A stretch of 59,176 bases of DNA from Pseudomonas sp. ISL-84 (GCA_018613035.1 JAGGRA010000035.1:1-59176); one strand, 5' to 3'. Shown: positions 28,166-37,135, counted from the stretch's first letter. Numbers and translations are program-made. The notes: generated from the letters alone by a model not told the origin.

Positions 28166-28396
28166 TTTACCGGCCGAAATTACAAATTTACCGGCCAATT
28201 CTGGTTAAATACCGGCCAAATTTCTCATTTTACCGGCCATATAGTCTGATTTACCGGCCAAACTTCAGTATAAAGCCCATACTGAAGTATTCTTTTCGGC
28301 CAAAAATAGATCTTTATCGGCCAATTTCAGTCGTTTAACGGCCGAACCCACTGATTTTACGGCCATTCAATCTGTTTTATCGGCCAAGCCCAATCA
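28166..28396. repeat. Eleven-unit 21-bp tandem array
   Basis: CGGCC recurs at 28171, 28192, 28213, 28234, 28255, (degenerate at 28276), 28297, 28318, 28339, 28360 and 28381, an exact 21-bp period over 11 units. Each unit has the form TTTAC-CGGCC-A followed by about 10 variable, A/T-rich bases. The last unit includes the stop codon of pdaA. Because 21 is a multiple of three, the plus strand reads as heptads beginning Tyr-Arg-Pro and the minus strand as Leu-Ala-(Gly/Asp)-Lys. The unit-to-unit divergence argues against slippage in a recent clone. Confidence 0.9.
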
Positions 28397-29185
28397 GTAA
28401 AGCATCCGTTCTCCAATTGCCTGCTCCCAGGTCAAATCATCCAGGCTCTTAAACGTATAGCCCCGCTTTTTCAAATCCTGAATGGCTTTTTCCAGTGCAT
28501 CGGCATTGTCCTTTGATACGGTGTGCAAAAGCAGGATACAGCCGGGATGAATTTGCCGCATAATGTTGTCATAAGAGTATTGCCAGCCTTTTTGCCGATC
28601 TGTGTTCCAATCAACAAAGGCTAATGACCAAAATACGTGGGTATAGCCCTCTTTTTTTGCAAGAGCTAAAGTCCGTTCGCTGAATATACCGCGGGGCGGG
28701 CGCAAATACGCCATCTGCTTAACCCCCGTCAAATTTTCAGTTTCAGCGCGTACCATCTCAAGCTCTTTTATAAATTTTTCATCACTCACTCTCGTCATAT
28801 CCGGATGATGCCAGGAATGGTTGCCAATGATATGGCCTTCGGCTGCCATCCTTTTTACAAGATCAGGTGCACTTTTTAAATAGTGCCCTGTTACAAAAAA
28901 GGCTGCAGGGACGTTTTCCTTTTTCAAAACATCAAGAATCTGGCCTGTATATCCGTTTTCATATCCATTATCAAAAGTTAAGTAAATATCCTTTTTGTTT
29001 GTGTCGCCTTTGTAATATGACCCATGCCTTTCAAGCAATGAATCCAGCGGTTTACCGGCTTCTGCTGGCACCTCATCCTTTGCTTTTTTAAATCCCCAGT
29101 GGATTGGGGAGTTTCCATAGTTCGCGTATGCTGTTCCAGAAAAAAACAGGAAAAAAGCACTCAGAACAATGCTTAGTTTTTTCAT
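28394..29185 (-). CDS. pdaA: Polysaccharide deacetylase PdaA (spore cortex)
   Basis: A 263-residue carbohydrate esterase 4 protein matching PdaA, which de-N-acetylates muramic acid so that muramic delta-lactam can form in the spore cortex; mutants fail in germination. Residues 1-21 are a signal peptide. The NodB domain (about 66-245) shows the motif 1 region LTFDNGYE (the Asp-Asn variant typical of PdaA), motif 2 HSWHHPDM (zinc ligands) and motif 3 LRPPRG. In B. subtilis it is yfjS, near yfjP-yfjO, in agreement with this locus. Transcription is probably late-sporulation, forespore-specific, by analogy. Confidence 0.92.
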   Translation of the reverse strand: MKKLSIVLSAFFLFFSGTAYANYGNSPIHWGFKKAKDEVPAEAGKPLDSLLERHGSYYKGDTNKKDIYLTFDNGYENGYTGQILDVLKKENVPAAFFVTGHYLKSAPDLVKRMAAEGHIIGNHSWHHPDMTRVSDEKFIKELEMVRAETENLTGVKQMAYLRPPRGIFSERTLALAKKEGYTHVFWSLAFVDWNTDRQKGWQYSYDNIMRQIHPGCILLLHTVSKDNADALEKAIQDLKKRGYTFKSLDDLTWEQAIGERMLY

Positions 29186-29271
29186 CTGAGTTCCTCCAAT
29201 ATTTTTTTCTTAGTGTTTGTGAAAGGCATAAAAACATTCGCAGGCGCTATTGGCAAAAAAATGCACGAAAA

Positions 29272-29298
29272 AGAGAGACCTCTTACAGAAGTCTCTCT
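29272..29298 (-). terminator. Terminator of fumA
   Basis: AGAGAGAC pairs with GTCTCTCT, followed on the minus strand by CTTTTT. Confidence 0.75.
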
Positions 29299-29309
29299 CG
29301 CTAACTTTA

Positions 29310-30863
29310 TTAGAATACACGCTCTTTAAACTGAGCCAATTTTTCAAGTGAAGATTTATCAACATCCTCATGAAGGCTGTTTCCGTGTGAGTCCATGGTA
29401 ACAACGGCTGTAAAGCCTTCAACCTTTAGATGCCACATGGCTTCAGGTATCCCGAATTCCATCAGGTCAACACCTTCAACAGACTTGATGCAGTCCGCAT
29501 AGTATTGAGCGGCTCCGCCAATTGCATTTAAGTAAACACCGCCATGCTCTTGAAGAGCTGACAATGTTTTCGGACCCATTCCGCCTTTTCCGATTACAGC
29601 GCGAATGCCAAATTTTTTCATAATATCGCCCTGGTAAGGCTCCTCACGAATACTTGTTGTCGGGCCAGCCGCTTTTACATGCCACTTGCCTTCATCGTCT
29701 TTCATCATAACTGGGCCACAGTGGTAAATAACCTGCCCGTTAAGGTCAACTGGAGCATCATGGTCCATTAAGTGGTGATGAATGGCATCTCGGCCCGTGT
29801 ACATCATGCCGTCGATCTTTACCACATCCCCAACCTTTAAGCTGCGAATCTGCTCTTCCGTAATTGGAGCCTGCAGCGTAACAATATTAGTTCGTTCTTC
29901 CACTTCCACTGCTGCAGCTGTTTCAAGCTCAGCTTCAGTTGAACCAAAGTCGATTTTCTCGCCTTCCTGGTACATCCACTCATTAATTTCTCCAGTTTCC
30001 ATGCTTACGGCAACGCCAAGGCGGCGGAATGCCCAGCAATTGTAGGCCACAGATACGAAGAAACTTGCAGGGATACGGTTCATTACGCCTACTTTACAGC
30101 CAAGAAGTGTTGTTTCCCCTCCGAAGCCCATTGTGCCGATTCCTAGTTCATTGGCATTTTCTATCACGTAGTCTTCCAACTTGCGAAGATCTTCCTTTGG
30201 ATTTACATCATCTACAGAACGGAAAAGCTGTTCTTTCGCAAGGTCATAGCCTGAAGAACGGTCTCCGCCGATGCCCACGCCAATAAAGCCTGCACTGCAG
30301 CCTTGTCCTTGTGCCTGGTAAACAGAGTGCATGATGCATTTGCGAATGCCGTCAAGGTCGCGGCCGGCACGGCCCAGCCCTTCAAGCTCGCATGGAAGGC
30401 TGTATTGGATGTTTTTATTTTCACATCCGCCGCCTTTTAGAATCAGGCGTGCATCGATGTAGTCTTTTTCCCATTGCTCAAATTTAATAACAGGTGTTCC
30501 AAATCCAAGGTTGTCCCCGCTATTTGCGCCAGTCAAGGAGTCTACAGAATTCGGGCGAAGCTTCCCGTCCTTTGTAGCCTGGGCAATCGCATTTTTAATT
30601 GCTTCCTTCATCACTAACTGGTTGGCGCCAACAGGCGTTTTAATTTTGAACGTTGGCAAACCTGTATCCTGGCATATTGGTGAGACATTATCATCAGCCA
30701 TTTTAATATTATTTGTAATCGTTGCTAAGCTCATTGCAGCTCTTGTGCCGGCGCTTTCTCTTTCCTTAGCCGCTTTGATTGCACGGCGGACATCGCGCGG
30801 AAGATTAGTGGATGTTTCTACAATCAACTGATACATGCTTTCCTGAAACTTGTCGATTTTCAT
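29310..30863 (-). CDS. fumA: Class I fumarate hydratase (4Fe-4S)
   Basis: A 517-residue single-chain class I fumarase, interconverting fumarate and L-malate in the citric acid cycle. The N-terminal (alpha) part has cluster cysteines in SPICQDTGLPTF (about residues 60-71), in GGGCENKNIQYSLPCELEG and in AQGQGCSAGFIGVGIGG. The C-terminal (beta) part contains TVGKGGMGPKT-like VIGKGGMGPKTL (about 425-436). Length matches the fused FumA form. B. subtilis itself relies on the unrelated class II FumC (citG), so this class I enzyme is a difference from that model. Monocistronic. Confidence 0.92.
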   Translation of the reverse strand: MKIDKFQESMYQLIVETSTNLPRDVRRAIKAAKERESAGTRAAMSLATITNNIKMADDNVSPICQDTGLPTFKIKTPVGANQLVMKEAIKNAIAQATKDGKLRPNSVDSLTGANSGDNLGFGTPVIKFEQWEKDYIDARLILKGGGCENKNIQYSLPCELEGLGRAGRDLDGIRKCIMHSVYQAQGQGCSAGFIGVGIGGDRSSGYDLAKEQLFRSVDDVNPKEDLRKLEDYVIENANELGIGTMGFGGETTLLGCKVGVMNRIPASFFVSVAYNCWAFRRLGVAVSMETGEINEWMYQEGEKIDFGSTEAELETAAAVEVEERTNIVTLQAPITEEQIRSLKVGDVVKIDGMMYTGRDAIHHHLMDHDAPVDLNGQVIYHCGPVMMKDDEGKWHVKAAGPTTSIREEPYQGDIMKKFGIRAVIGKGGMGPKTLSALQEHGGVYLNAIGGAAQYYADCIKSVEGVDLMEFGIPEAMWHLKVEGFTAVVTMDSHGNSLHEDVDKSSLEKLAQFKERVF

Positions 30864-31218
30864 TGCTCTAGTCCCCTTCCCTTTGCTCCCTATATAGCTC
30901 TTATCTATTATGAAAATTACAATTATTTATCGTCTACCATTATACTCCTAACAGAAACGTATTTAAAGACCCACCTTGCAATCGTTTACAGGATTAAAGA
31001 GGAAATTTCGGTTTACTCAGTAAAATTATGGCCTGTAGGAGTTATGCATCTCTTTGATGCAGCTTCTCTCTGCGCTAGCCGGAAATGGGGTACCAATACG
31101 GTCCTTTATTTGAGACAAAGTATCATTAGGCTCTTTGCGCAGTTTTAACCAGAAAAGTGTTCCGATGCCACAGTCGGAAGGACCGTAACCCTATTAAAAA
31201 AAGAGCCTATTGGCTCTT
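30864..31218. other. Structured intergenic region before fumA
   Basis: 355 bp with no gene but many inverted repeats. GCATC-5-GATGC lies at 31046-31060. TTCCGA-8-TCGGAA (31160-31179) is nested inside ACGGTCC (31098-31104) / GGACCGT (31180-31186). TAGGCTCTTT (31127-31136) can pair with the AAAGAGCCTA arm of the terminator at 31200-31219. It could be a small structured RNA on either strand or part of the fumA leader. I recognise no known family. Confidence 0.5.
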
Positions 31219-31219
31219 T
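31200..31219 (-). terminator. Terminator of the SE1561-type gene
   Basis: AAAGAGCC TATT GGCTCTTT overlaps the stop, with a long T-run on the minus strand. Confidence 0.85.
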
Positions 31220-31404
31220 TACATATCGCGGTTATTGAATTCACGGCATTTGGATTCGAGGTCATCAATCATTTCGATTAAACGATCGATATCTTCGAGT
31301 TCTGTGTCTTCTGGCTCAATTGCTTCCAATACATCCAGGAACATATTTAAACGCTGTTTTAAAAAGGTTACTTGTGTATTTTTATCATGAATCGGACTGC
31401 CCAA
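31219..31404 (-). CDS. SE1561-family small acidic protein
   Basis: A 61-residue acidic protein, mostly helical (FLKQRLNMFLDVLEAI and DIDRLIEMIDDLESKCREF), fitting the SE1561 family of short uncharacterised Firmicutes proteins. GAAAGGAGAG lies upstream of the ATG and a strong terminator follows. Function unknown; the family name is from memory. Confidence 0.65.
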   Translation of the reverse strand: MGSPIHDKNTQVTFLKQRLNMFLDVLEAIEPEDTELEDIDRLIEMIDDLESKCREFNNRDM

Positions 31405-31579
31405 AACGTTCTCTCCTTTCGTCTCGTTTACATCCTACATGAAATTCAGACATTCGGCAAATGGGTTTATAATTAATATACCCACCTTTCCCTCGCTCAA
31501 TTTTCAATTCAAAAAATACTGTGCTGTTTAACTGATAGCCTTTAAAGGAATAGGTATGATAGGAAGAGGAGGAATTTAC

Positions 31580-32095
31580 ATGTTCTTTTCAAGCTGGCAG
31601 GACATTTGGAGAGTCCTTTTAATCGGTTTGCTGAGTTATGCATCACTAGTCCTGTTTCTCAGAATTTCAGGGAAACGGACTTTATCAAAAATGAACGCTT
31701 TCGACCTGGTCATCACCGTTGCGCTGGGTTCAACCCTCGCGACCATACTTCTTAACAAAAAAGTATCCCTGGCTGAAGGGATGACAGCATTCAATCTTCT
31801 AATTGGACTTCAATATACTGTTGCTTGGCTTTCAGTCCGGTCATCCAGGTTCAGTGAGTTAATAAAATCTAACCCTGACTTGCTTTATTATCAGGGGAGT
31901 TTTTTAAGCTCTTCATTAAGAAAGAACCGTGTTTTGGAAGTCGAGGTATTGCAGGCAGCACGTGCCCAGGGCATCTCTTCTTTAAATGATGTGGAGGCCG
32001 TAGTGCTTGAAACCGATGGGAATATATCCGTCATTAAAAAGAGCAGTTCAAGCGGCAAGTCCACTCTTTCAAATGTAAGCCAAGAGAAAAGCTGA
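31580..32095 (+). CDS. DUF421 membrane protein (YetF/YdfR-like)
   Basis: A 171-residue DUF421 protein. Three N-terminal membrane helices (about residues 8-85) contain the family block RISGKRTLSKMNAFDLVITVALGS (residues 27-50, conserved Gly-Lys-Arg). A cytoplasmic YetF-type domain follows (about 90-160). ATG at 31580 has GAGGAGG 7-9 nt upstream, better than the earlier in-frame ATG. In Bacillus, relatives such as YetF and YkjA act in the spore or membrane, but no defined reaction is known. Confidence 0.8.
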   Translation: MFFSSWQDIWRVLLIGLLSYASLVLFLRISGKRTLSKMNAFDLVITVALGSTLATILLNKKVSLAEGMTAFNLLIGLQYTVAWLSVRSSRFSELIKSNPDLLYYQGSFLSSSLRKNRVLEVEVLQAARAQGISSLNDVEAVVLETDGNISVIKKSSSSGKSTLSNVSQEKS

Positions 32096-32117
32096 TGCCA
32101 AAAAGGCATCAGCTTTT
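32087..32117. terminator. Bidirectional terminator
   Basis: A 13-bp perfect stem, AAAAGCTGATGCC with its complement, between two converging genes. Confidence 0.9.
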
Positions 32118-33815
32118 AATTTGATTTTCTGTTATTCCGGCTGCTTTTCCTTCACGACTGGAGTCAGCTGCCCCATATAGCCTGCCTTTACCATGATCGA
32201 TCTGAATGGCCTGTACATTGCCAATTCGGCTAGGTTCGTCACCGAACTCAAAGCCTTTTGACTCCATTTCCCCTTTTGCCTCCATGCTAATGCCGGGCTC
32301 CCATTCAATTAGCGGACCTGAGCTCGCAAATATCCTGGGTTCCTCAATCGCTTCTTTTAAATTCATCTTATGATCAATCACATTAACAATCGTTTGGAAA
32401 ACCGAGCCGATAATTGTCGGCCCTCCAGGTGAACCAAGTGTTAGGACCGGTTTATCATCCTTAAACAAAATGGTTGGGCTTTTGCAGCTGACCGGCCTTT
32501 TATCAGGCTGCGCCTCATTAATTCCGCCTGGGTTGGCATCAAAATCGGTTAACTCATTATTCAGCAAGAATCCGTATCCTTTTACCATAATGCCTGAGCC
32601 AAATGGATGCTCTACCGTAGACGTACATGCCGCTATATTGCCCCATTGGTCCACAACAGTAAAGTGGGTGGTTTCACTCTTTTCCATATCATCAGGCTGG
32701 CGGATGACTTGTTTAGGCTCCCCCTCTTGGTATTTCCACGGATTCCCATAATCAATCGCATCATTTCGCCGTTCAAAGCTAACAGCTTTTGCCCTCTCAC
32801 CAATATAATCATCATGAAGCAGCCCTTTAATCGGCAGATCCGAAAATTCCGGATCACCTGAATAGGCAATTTTGTCAGCAAATGCTAATCGCATAGCTTC
32901 CGTTATCAGATAGTACTTTTCCCATGACTTAGCATCATACTGACTTAAATCAAACTTCTCAAGGACTTTTAAGATCTGGATTACTGTCAGGCCTCCCGCG
33001 CTCGGAGGAGCAGATGAAGCTATTTTGTAGCCTTTGTATTCTCCCCAAATTGGCTCGTCAACCGTCAGACGGTAATTTTTAAGATCTTCAAGGGTCATAA
33101 ATCCGCCCTCTTCCTTTAGGTTTGCAACAATTGCCTCTGCAATCTCGCCTTCGTAAAAAGCGGAGATCCCTTTATTTTGCAAAATCCGGAATGTTTTAGC
33201 CAGATGTTCTTTGACAAGGCTATCTCCTTCATTAAGTGGTTTACCCTCAGGAAAATAAAAAGCTTTCGCTTCTTTGCCCAGTCTGTAATGGAAATTCTGC
33301 AGTGCTTCTTCGAGTACCCAATTTACTTGAACGCCGCTCTCCGCAGCGTCTATCGCCGGCTGAATCAAGTCAGCTAGCGATTTAGTTCCATGTTCTTCCA
33401 AGGCTGTATCCATGGCTTTAAGTATTCCCGGGATGCCAACAGCTGTACCATGGGTAGACCGCTTTCGAAAGTCTATTACTTCCCTGTTATCATCCAAAAA
33501 CATTTCCGGGTGTACACCCTTTGGTGCCCTGGTGTGCCCATCATATATTTTTACATCTTTCTTTTTATTATCATAAACCATTAAAAATCCGCTTCCGCCA
33601 ATGCCTGTCATCATAGGCTCAACTACATTCAAGGCGAATTGGATGGCAACTGCTGCATCTACTGCATTGCCGCCTTCTTTTAATATCTTTTCGCCAATAT
33701 CGGTTGCGACTGGATGCGGACTTACGACCATACCAGCCGTCCCAACTGCTGTTTCTCTTTCATGGGACTGCTTTTCCATATCATTTGATAATGATTTCCC
33801 TCGTCTATAACCCAT
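32109..33815 (-). CDS. Gamma-glutamyltransferase, cytosolic (YwrD-like)
   Basis: A 568-residue gamma-glutamyltranspeptidase of the Ntn class, cleaving gamma-glutamyl compounds such as glutathione or polyglutamate. Self-cleavage would occur before the Thr in SETTHFTVVD (about residue 380), giving large and small subunits. The small subunit has LGSPGGPTIIGSV, the oxyanion and substrate region. There is no signal peptide, unlike secreted GGT, so it resembles the intracellular YwrD type. GGAGG lies 7 nt before the ATG. Monocistronic. Confidence 0.88.
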   Translation of the reverse strand: MGYRRGKSLSNDMEKQSHERETAVGTAGMVVSPHPVATDIGEKILKEGGNAVDAAVAIQFALNVVEPMMTGIGGSGFLMVYDNKKKDVKIYDGHTRAPKGVHPEMFLDDNREVIDFRKRSTHGTAVGIPGILKAMDTALEEHGTKSLADLIQPAIDAAESGVQVNWVLEEALQNFHYRLGKEAKAFYFPEGKPLNEGDSLVKEHLAKTFRILQNKGISAFYEGEIAEAIVANLKEEGGFMTLEDLKNYRLTVDEPIWGEYKGYKIASSAPPSAGGLTVIQILKVLEKFDLSQYDAKSWEKYYLITEAMRLAFADKIAYSGDPEFSDLPIKGLLHDDYIGERAKAVSFERRNDAIDYGNPWKYQEGEPKQVIRQPDDMEKSETTHFTVVDQWGNIAACTSTVEHPFGSGIMVKGYGFLLNNELTDFDANPGGINEAQPDKRPVSCKSPTILFKDDKPVLTLGSPGGPTIIGSVFQTIVNVIDHKMNLKEAIEEPRIFASSGPLIEWEPGISMEAKGEMESKGFEFGDEPSRIGNVQAIQIDHGKGRLYGAADSSREGKAAGITENQIKS

Positions 33816-33938
33816 ACTTTAACCTCCAAAGAATGTCCTTTATCTATAGTTAAGAGTTACCCCCTCCTTCAAAATATGAAACAACCATCATAAGGAAGAG
33901 GAACCATGACAATATTATCCTTTCCCTTAAGCATTAAA

Positions 33939-33966
33939 AATCCTCTGCCAGATATGGCAGAGGATT
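33939..33966 (-). terminator. Terminator after the YtxH-like gene
   Basis: An 11-bp perfect stem, AATCCTCTGCC with its complement; a run of T follows on the minus strand. Confidence 0.85.
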
Positions 33967-33979
33967 AAGTTTAGTTAAA

Positions 33980-34672
33980 TTATAGGTTATTGCTGTTCTT
34001 TTGAACATCCGGGCTATAGCTTACAGCACTTTCATCACGCTCAACTGGGTAAGCTGAATCTGTGCTATTCAATGAGCCTGTTGTTTGAAAGGCGGATGTT
34101 GAGCCTGTATTTGAGCCAGAGCTTGTATTGGAATTTCCGCTGTTTTCAACTGGATTTTCCATTAGCTCAGAGCCGGCTTCCTTTACTTTTGAGCCGATAT
34201 CTGCAAGTTCACTTTTTGCTTCCTTGGCTGTTGACATAGCTTCGTTTGAAACTTCTTTCACCATATCCATATTGCCAAATACATCTTCATTTACACGCTG
34301 ATATAAGTTCTGTGCGTCTTTAATTGCATCTTTCAATGTATTTGACGCATTTTTAAACTGGTTCATCATACTTTCTTTTACATCGCCAGGATTATCTTTC
34401 ACCTCAGAAATAAGGTTTGCTGAAGTATCTTTCAAATCCATAGCTTTCGTCTTCACTTTTGTTCTTGTTTGAGTATCAAGCATTGCCAGCGCTCCGCCAA
34501 TAATTCCGCCAAGAACAATCCCTTTCATTAGCTTGCTGTTCTGTCCATTGGCTGAGCCCATTGTATTCGTATCTTGTCCATAAGCCGAGCTCATTGTATT
34601 CATATCTTGTCCATAAACTGAATCCATAGTAGTTGTTGTGTTTGTTGTATTATAAGTATTCTTTTGCTCCAT
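33980..34672 (-). CDS. YtxH-domain stress protein with N-terminal repeats
   Basis: A 230-residue YtxH-like protein. The N-terminus has three short repeats of the type SxYGQDxNTM (about residues 17-45). A hydrophobic glycine-zipper segment follows (KGIVLGGIIGGALAMLD, about 48-64), then a long amphipathic helical region (65-175) and a Ser/Asn/Thr-rich disordered tail. ATG at 34672 is preceded by GAGGAGG at 8 nt; the frame extends upstream but has no ribosome site. It shares the KGI-GGAL-MLD-TR core with the protein at 46458-46841. Relatives are general-stress proteins. Confidence 0.75.
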   Translation of the reverse strand: MEQKNTYNTTNTTTTMDSVYGQDMNTMSSAYGQDTNTMGSANGQNSKLMKGIVLGGIIGGALAMLDTQTRTKVKTKAMDLKDTSANLISEVKDNPGDVKESMMNQFKNASNTLKDAIKDAQNLYQRVNEDVFGNMDMVKEVSNEAMSTAKEAKSELADIGSKVKEAGSELMENPVENSGNSNTSSGSNTGSTSAFQTTGSLNSTDSAYPVERDESAVSYSPDVQKNSNNL

Positions 34673-34841
34673 GTTGAATCCTCCTCTTAATTTTAATAAT
34701 TTAATATTGATTGTTATTGGATTAATTCCCGCAGGAGAGAAAAATAAACTTTTTAAATGTATTTTTAGTTCCATCTATGTATTGACAAGGGCTTATAAAG
34801 CTTCAATAATGTCAAAGTACTTCGTTTAAAAGGAGATTTTT

Positions 34842-35957
34842 ATGAATACTGAACTTTTACCTATAACAACTAAACATGATCCGTGGGAAGCTTACATGGA
34901 CATAGACCAGCATGGGGGATTACGATTATCAAATATTGAATTTACGACTACTGTTTTATGCAACATGCGATGTGAGCATTGTGCAGTAGGCTATACACTG
35001 CAGCCTAAGGATCCTAACGCTTTGCCAATTGAACTATTGCTGCATAGGCTTGAAGAGATTCCACGATTAAGATCTTTGAGCATAACAGGCGGCGAACCAA
35101 TGCTTTCAAAAAAATCCGTGAAAAACTATGTAGCGCCTTTGCTCCGCTACGCACGTGAAAGGGGTGTCAGAACTCAGATCAATTCTAACCTAACATTGGA
35201 ATTAAATCGTTACGAAGAGATCATTCCGTATTTGGATGTCCTGCATATTTCACATAACTGGGGAACCGAAGAGGACTTTATAGAAGGCGGGTTTGCCATG
35301 ATGGAGCGGAAGCCCAAAATCGAGCAGCGTCAAAAGCTTTTTAACAGAATGCTCGAAAACAGCCGGGAACTCGTTAAAGCTGGTGTTATGGTATCTGCTG
35401 AAACAATGCTGAACAAACGGACACTGCCCCATCTGGAAACAATTCATAAACAAATTACCGAAGAAATGAATTGCCAGCGCCATGAAGTCCATCCGATGTA
35501 TCCCTCGGATTTCGCTTCTTCATTGGAAACACTATCTCTCGAAGATTTAAGATCAGCTATCCACCATCTTTTAGATGTGCGGAATGAGGATACATGGATG
35601 CTTTTTGGCACCCTGCCCTTCTATGCTTGCAGCAGCAATGAAGAGGATTTACAGCTATTAAAAAGATTGTATTCCTCTAAAAATGTAACAGTCAGAAATG
35701 ACCCGGATGGCCGGTCACGGTTAAATGTAAATATTTTCTCGGGGGATGTAATCGTCACTGACTTTGGTGATACACCTCCACTGGGGAATGTTAGGGAAGA
35801 CCGGCTAGAGGATATTTATCAAAAATGGGGCAAAACGGAGCTTGCCGATTCCCTCAATTGCCATTGTCCCGGGGTCAGATGCCTTGGACCTAACGTGCTT
35901 GTGAAAAATAGCTATTATAAAGGAAGCGACTTTAAGAAACTTCGATCCAATATTTAA
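34842..35957 (+). CDS. yfkAB: Radical SAM/CxCxxxxC protein YfkAB
   Basis: A 371-residue radical SAM protein. The SAM-cleaving 4Fe-4S cluster motif CxxxCxxC is CNMRCEHC (about residues 36-43), followed by SITGGEPML (about 80-88). The C-terminal auxiliary motif CxCxxxxC (CHCPGVRC) near 345-352 defines the YfkAB family. No substrate is known for this family. AAAAGGAG lies 7-8 nt before the ATG. The gene ends at a terminator shared with the converging yfkD, the same gene order as in B. subtilis. Confidence 0.9.
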   Translation: MNTELLPITTKHDPWEAYMDIDQHGGLRLSNIEFTTTVLCNMRCEHCAVGYTLQPKDPNALPIELLLHRLEEIPRLRSLSITGGEPMLSKKSVKNYVAPLLRYARERGVRTQINSNLTLELNRYEEIIPYLDVLHISHNWGTEEDFIEGGFAMMERKPKIEQRQKLFNRMLENSRELVKAGVMVSAETMLNKRTLPHLETIHKQITEEMNCQRHEVHPMYPSDFASSLETLSLEDLRSAIHHLLDVRNEDTWMLFGTLPFYACSSNEEDLQLLKRLYSSKNVTVRNDPDGRSRLNVNIFSGDVIVTDFGDTPPLGNVREDRLEDIYQKWGKTELADSLNCHCPGVRCLGPNVLVKNSYYKGSDFKKLRSNI

Positions 35958-35964
35958 CAAGAAA

Positions 35965-35992
35965 AGCCAGCCTAAAACGGCTGGCTGCTTTT
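35965..35992. terminator. Terminator between yfkAB and yfkD
   Basis: AGCCAGCC pairs with GGCTGGCT around TAAAAC, with a T-run on the plus strand. Confidence 0.85.
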
Positions 35993-36814
35993 TTATCTTG
36001 GCCGTTCGGAAACGACAAATCCAAATGTGACATGGTCCTGAATCGGAATCCAAGCACCTATTCCCTGAGAAGTCACATTCTTAATGACAATCATTCTTTT
36101 GTTCCCTTTTAACATTAAGTATACTTCTCCATACGTTACTTTGCCTTTTTCATTAATGGCAGGCCCATAGCCGTATAGATAGCCTAATCGTTTGGGAGGA
36201 ATGTTATAAATATGGTCTTTTTTTGTACCGGCCCCAACAATCGTCTCAAACGCAAGTGGCAGTCCTGACTTTTCCATCGCCTTCAGAAGCATCATTTTCT
36301 TCACATCTTCAGCATTGGGAACCTTTGCTGTTAATCCCCCGCGGACAACCTTTTGAGCTTCCTGCACGTAATGGATTTGGTAGGGGGCTTTTCCTCCGCG
36401 ATTATCAAAGTAGTTCGTGTTAATCTTTTGATACTCCCAGTTCGGAGAAGTTTCCGATGACTCATAATTAAGCGGCCATTGTCCGAGATAAACGATTGCC
36501 CGGTATCCGATTGCAAACGGAGTACTGCTGACCGATGTTTCATTCAGCATACGGATGAGATCCGGATTTTCAATTTTAACCTTGGAGGAGTCGATTAACT
36601 GCTGGGCTAATTCGCTCGGCTGCAGGGTTGGCATATCCTGCGCCGGATTCGGGTAGGTATTTTCTTTTGTAACATTCAACACTGAATTTGGAACAGTGAT
36701 GGATTTATGGGACTTTTTCGCAGGGGTCTCAGCCCCTTTCTGAGCCTCGGCAGCCGGATGGAATGACAGCATTAATATAAGACCTAAAAAAAGAATGCTA
36801 ACATATTTTTTCAT
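35993..36814 (-). CDS. yfkD: YfkD-family secreted protein
   Basis: A 273-residue exported protein with a signal peptide at residues 1-24 (cleavage after AEAQ). The mature part begins with SITVPNSVLNVTKENTYPNPAQDMP and continues with SSVSSTPFAIGYRAIVYLGQWPL-type blocks characteristic of YfkD. Length matches B. subtilis YfkD (about 264 residues). It lies next to yfkAB and near the Ca2+/H+ antiporter gene, preserving the B. subtilis order. Function unknown; in Bacillus it has been described as sporulation-associated, which I cannot test here. Confidence 0.8.
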   Translation of the reverse strand: MKKYVSILFLGLILMLSFHPAAEAQKGAETPAKKSHKSITVPNSVLNVTKENTYPNPAQDMPTLQPSELAQQLIDSSKVKIENPDLIRMLNETSVSSTPFAIGYRAIVYLGQWPLNYESSETSPNWEYQKINTNYFDNRGGKAPYQIHYVQEAQKVVRGGLTAKVPNAEDVKKMMLLKAMEKSGLPLAFETIVGAGTKKDHIYNIPPKRLGYLYGYGPAINEKGKVTYGEVYLMLKGNKRMIVIKNVTSQGIGAWIPIQDHVTFGFVVSERPR

Positions 36815-36971
36815 GATGTCTTACTCCTTTCAACTCACAATCTTTTTAGGTTTGATTATAGTTTTTTCGTATGACTGAGATATTATCCATACCATGAAAA
36901 ATAAGCCTGACTAAAAGAGCTATTATTTCAGCCGCATTTTCATTTGTAATGATTTTGTAAAAATCAGAATA

Positions 36972-37000
36972 TTTACAAATATCAAATAAAGTTGTATAAT
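36972..37000 (+). promoter_or_regulatory. Sigma-A promoter of a short transcript
   Basis: -35 TTTACA (36972-36977), exactly 17 bp, -10 TATAAT (36995-37000). It points toward two very small reading frames and a terminator 210 bp downstream, with no long gene in between. Confidence 0.75.
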
Positions 37001-37028
37001 TAACTTACTCCCAACAAAAGGAGGGCAG

Positions 37029-37097
37029 ATGAAGTCAACCCACTTTTATTTTAAAAGGAGGATGAATCCGTTTTTTGTTAAGTCATCAGCAAGTTAG
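37029..37097 (+). CDS. Candidate 22-residue peptide
   Basis: A short frame starting 29 nt after a strong promoter with AAAGGAGGG about 6 nt before its ATG. The peptide is basic and aromatic (starts MKSTHFYFKRR, ends VKSSAS). No family is recognised. The ribosome site and promoter make translation credible; the sequence alone does not prove a product. Confidence 0.35.
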   Translation: MKSTHFYFKRRMNPFFVKSSAS

Positions 37098-37135
37098 GTT
37101 ACGTGATCAAATCTCAACATGAAGGTTGGTGATCA

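Noticed and set aside
28153..28338. Protein gene made of Tyr-Arg-Pro heptads
   Set aside because: The frame is a by-product of the 21-bp period; there is no ribosome site, and the frame does not span the whole array.
28166..28396. CRISPR array
   Set aside because: The repeated core is only about 10 bp with 11-bp variable parts. CRISPR repeats are 23 bp or longer with spacers of similar size, and no cas gene is present.
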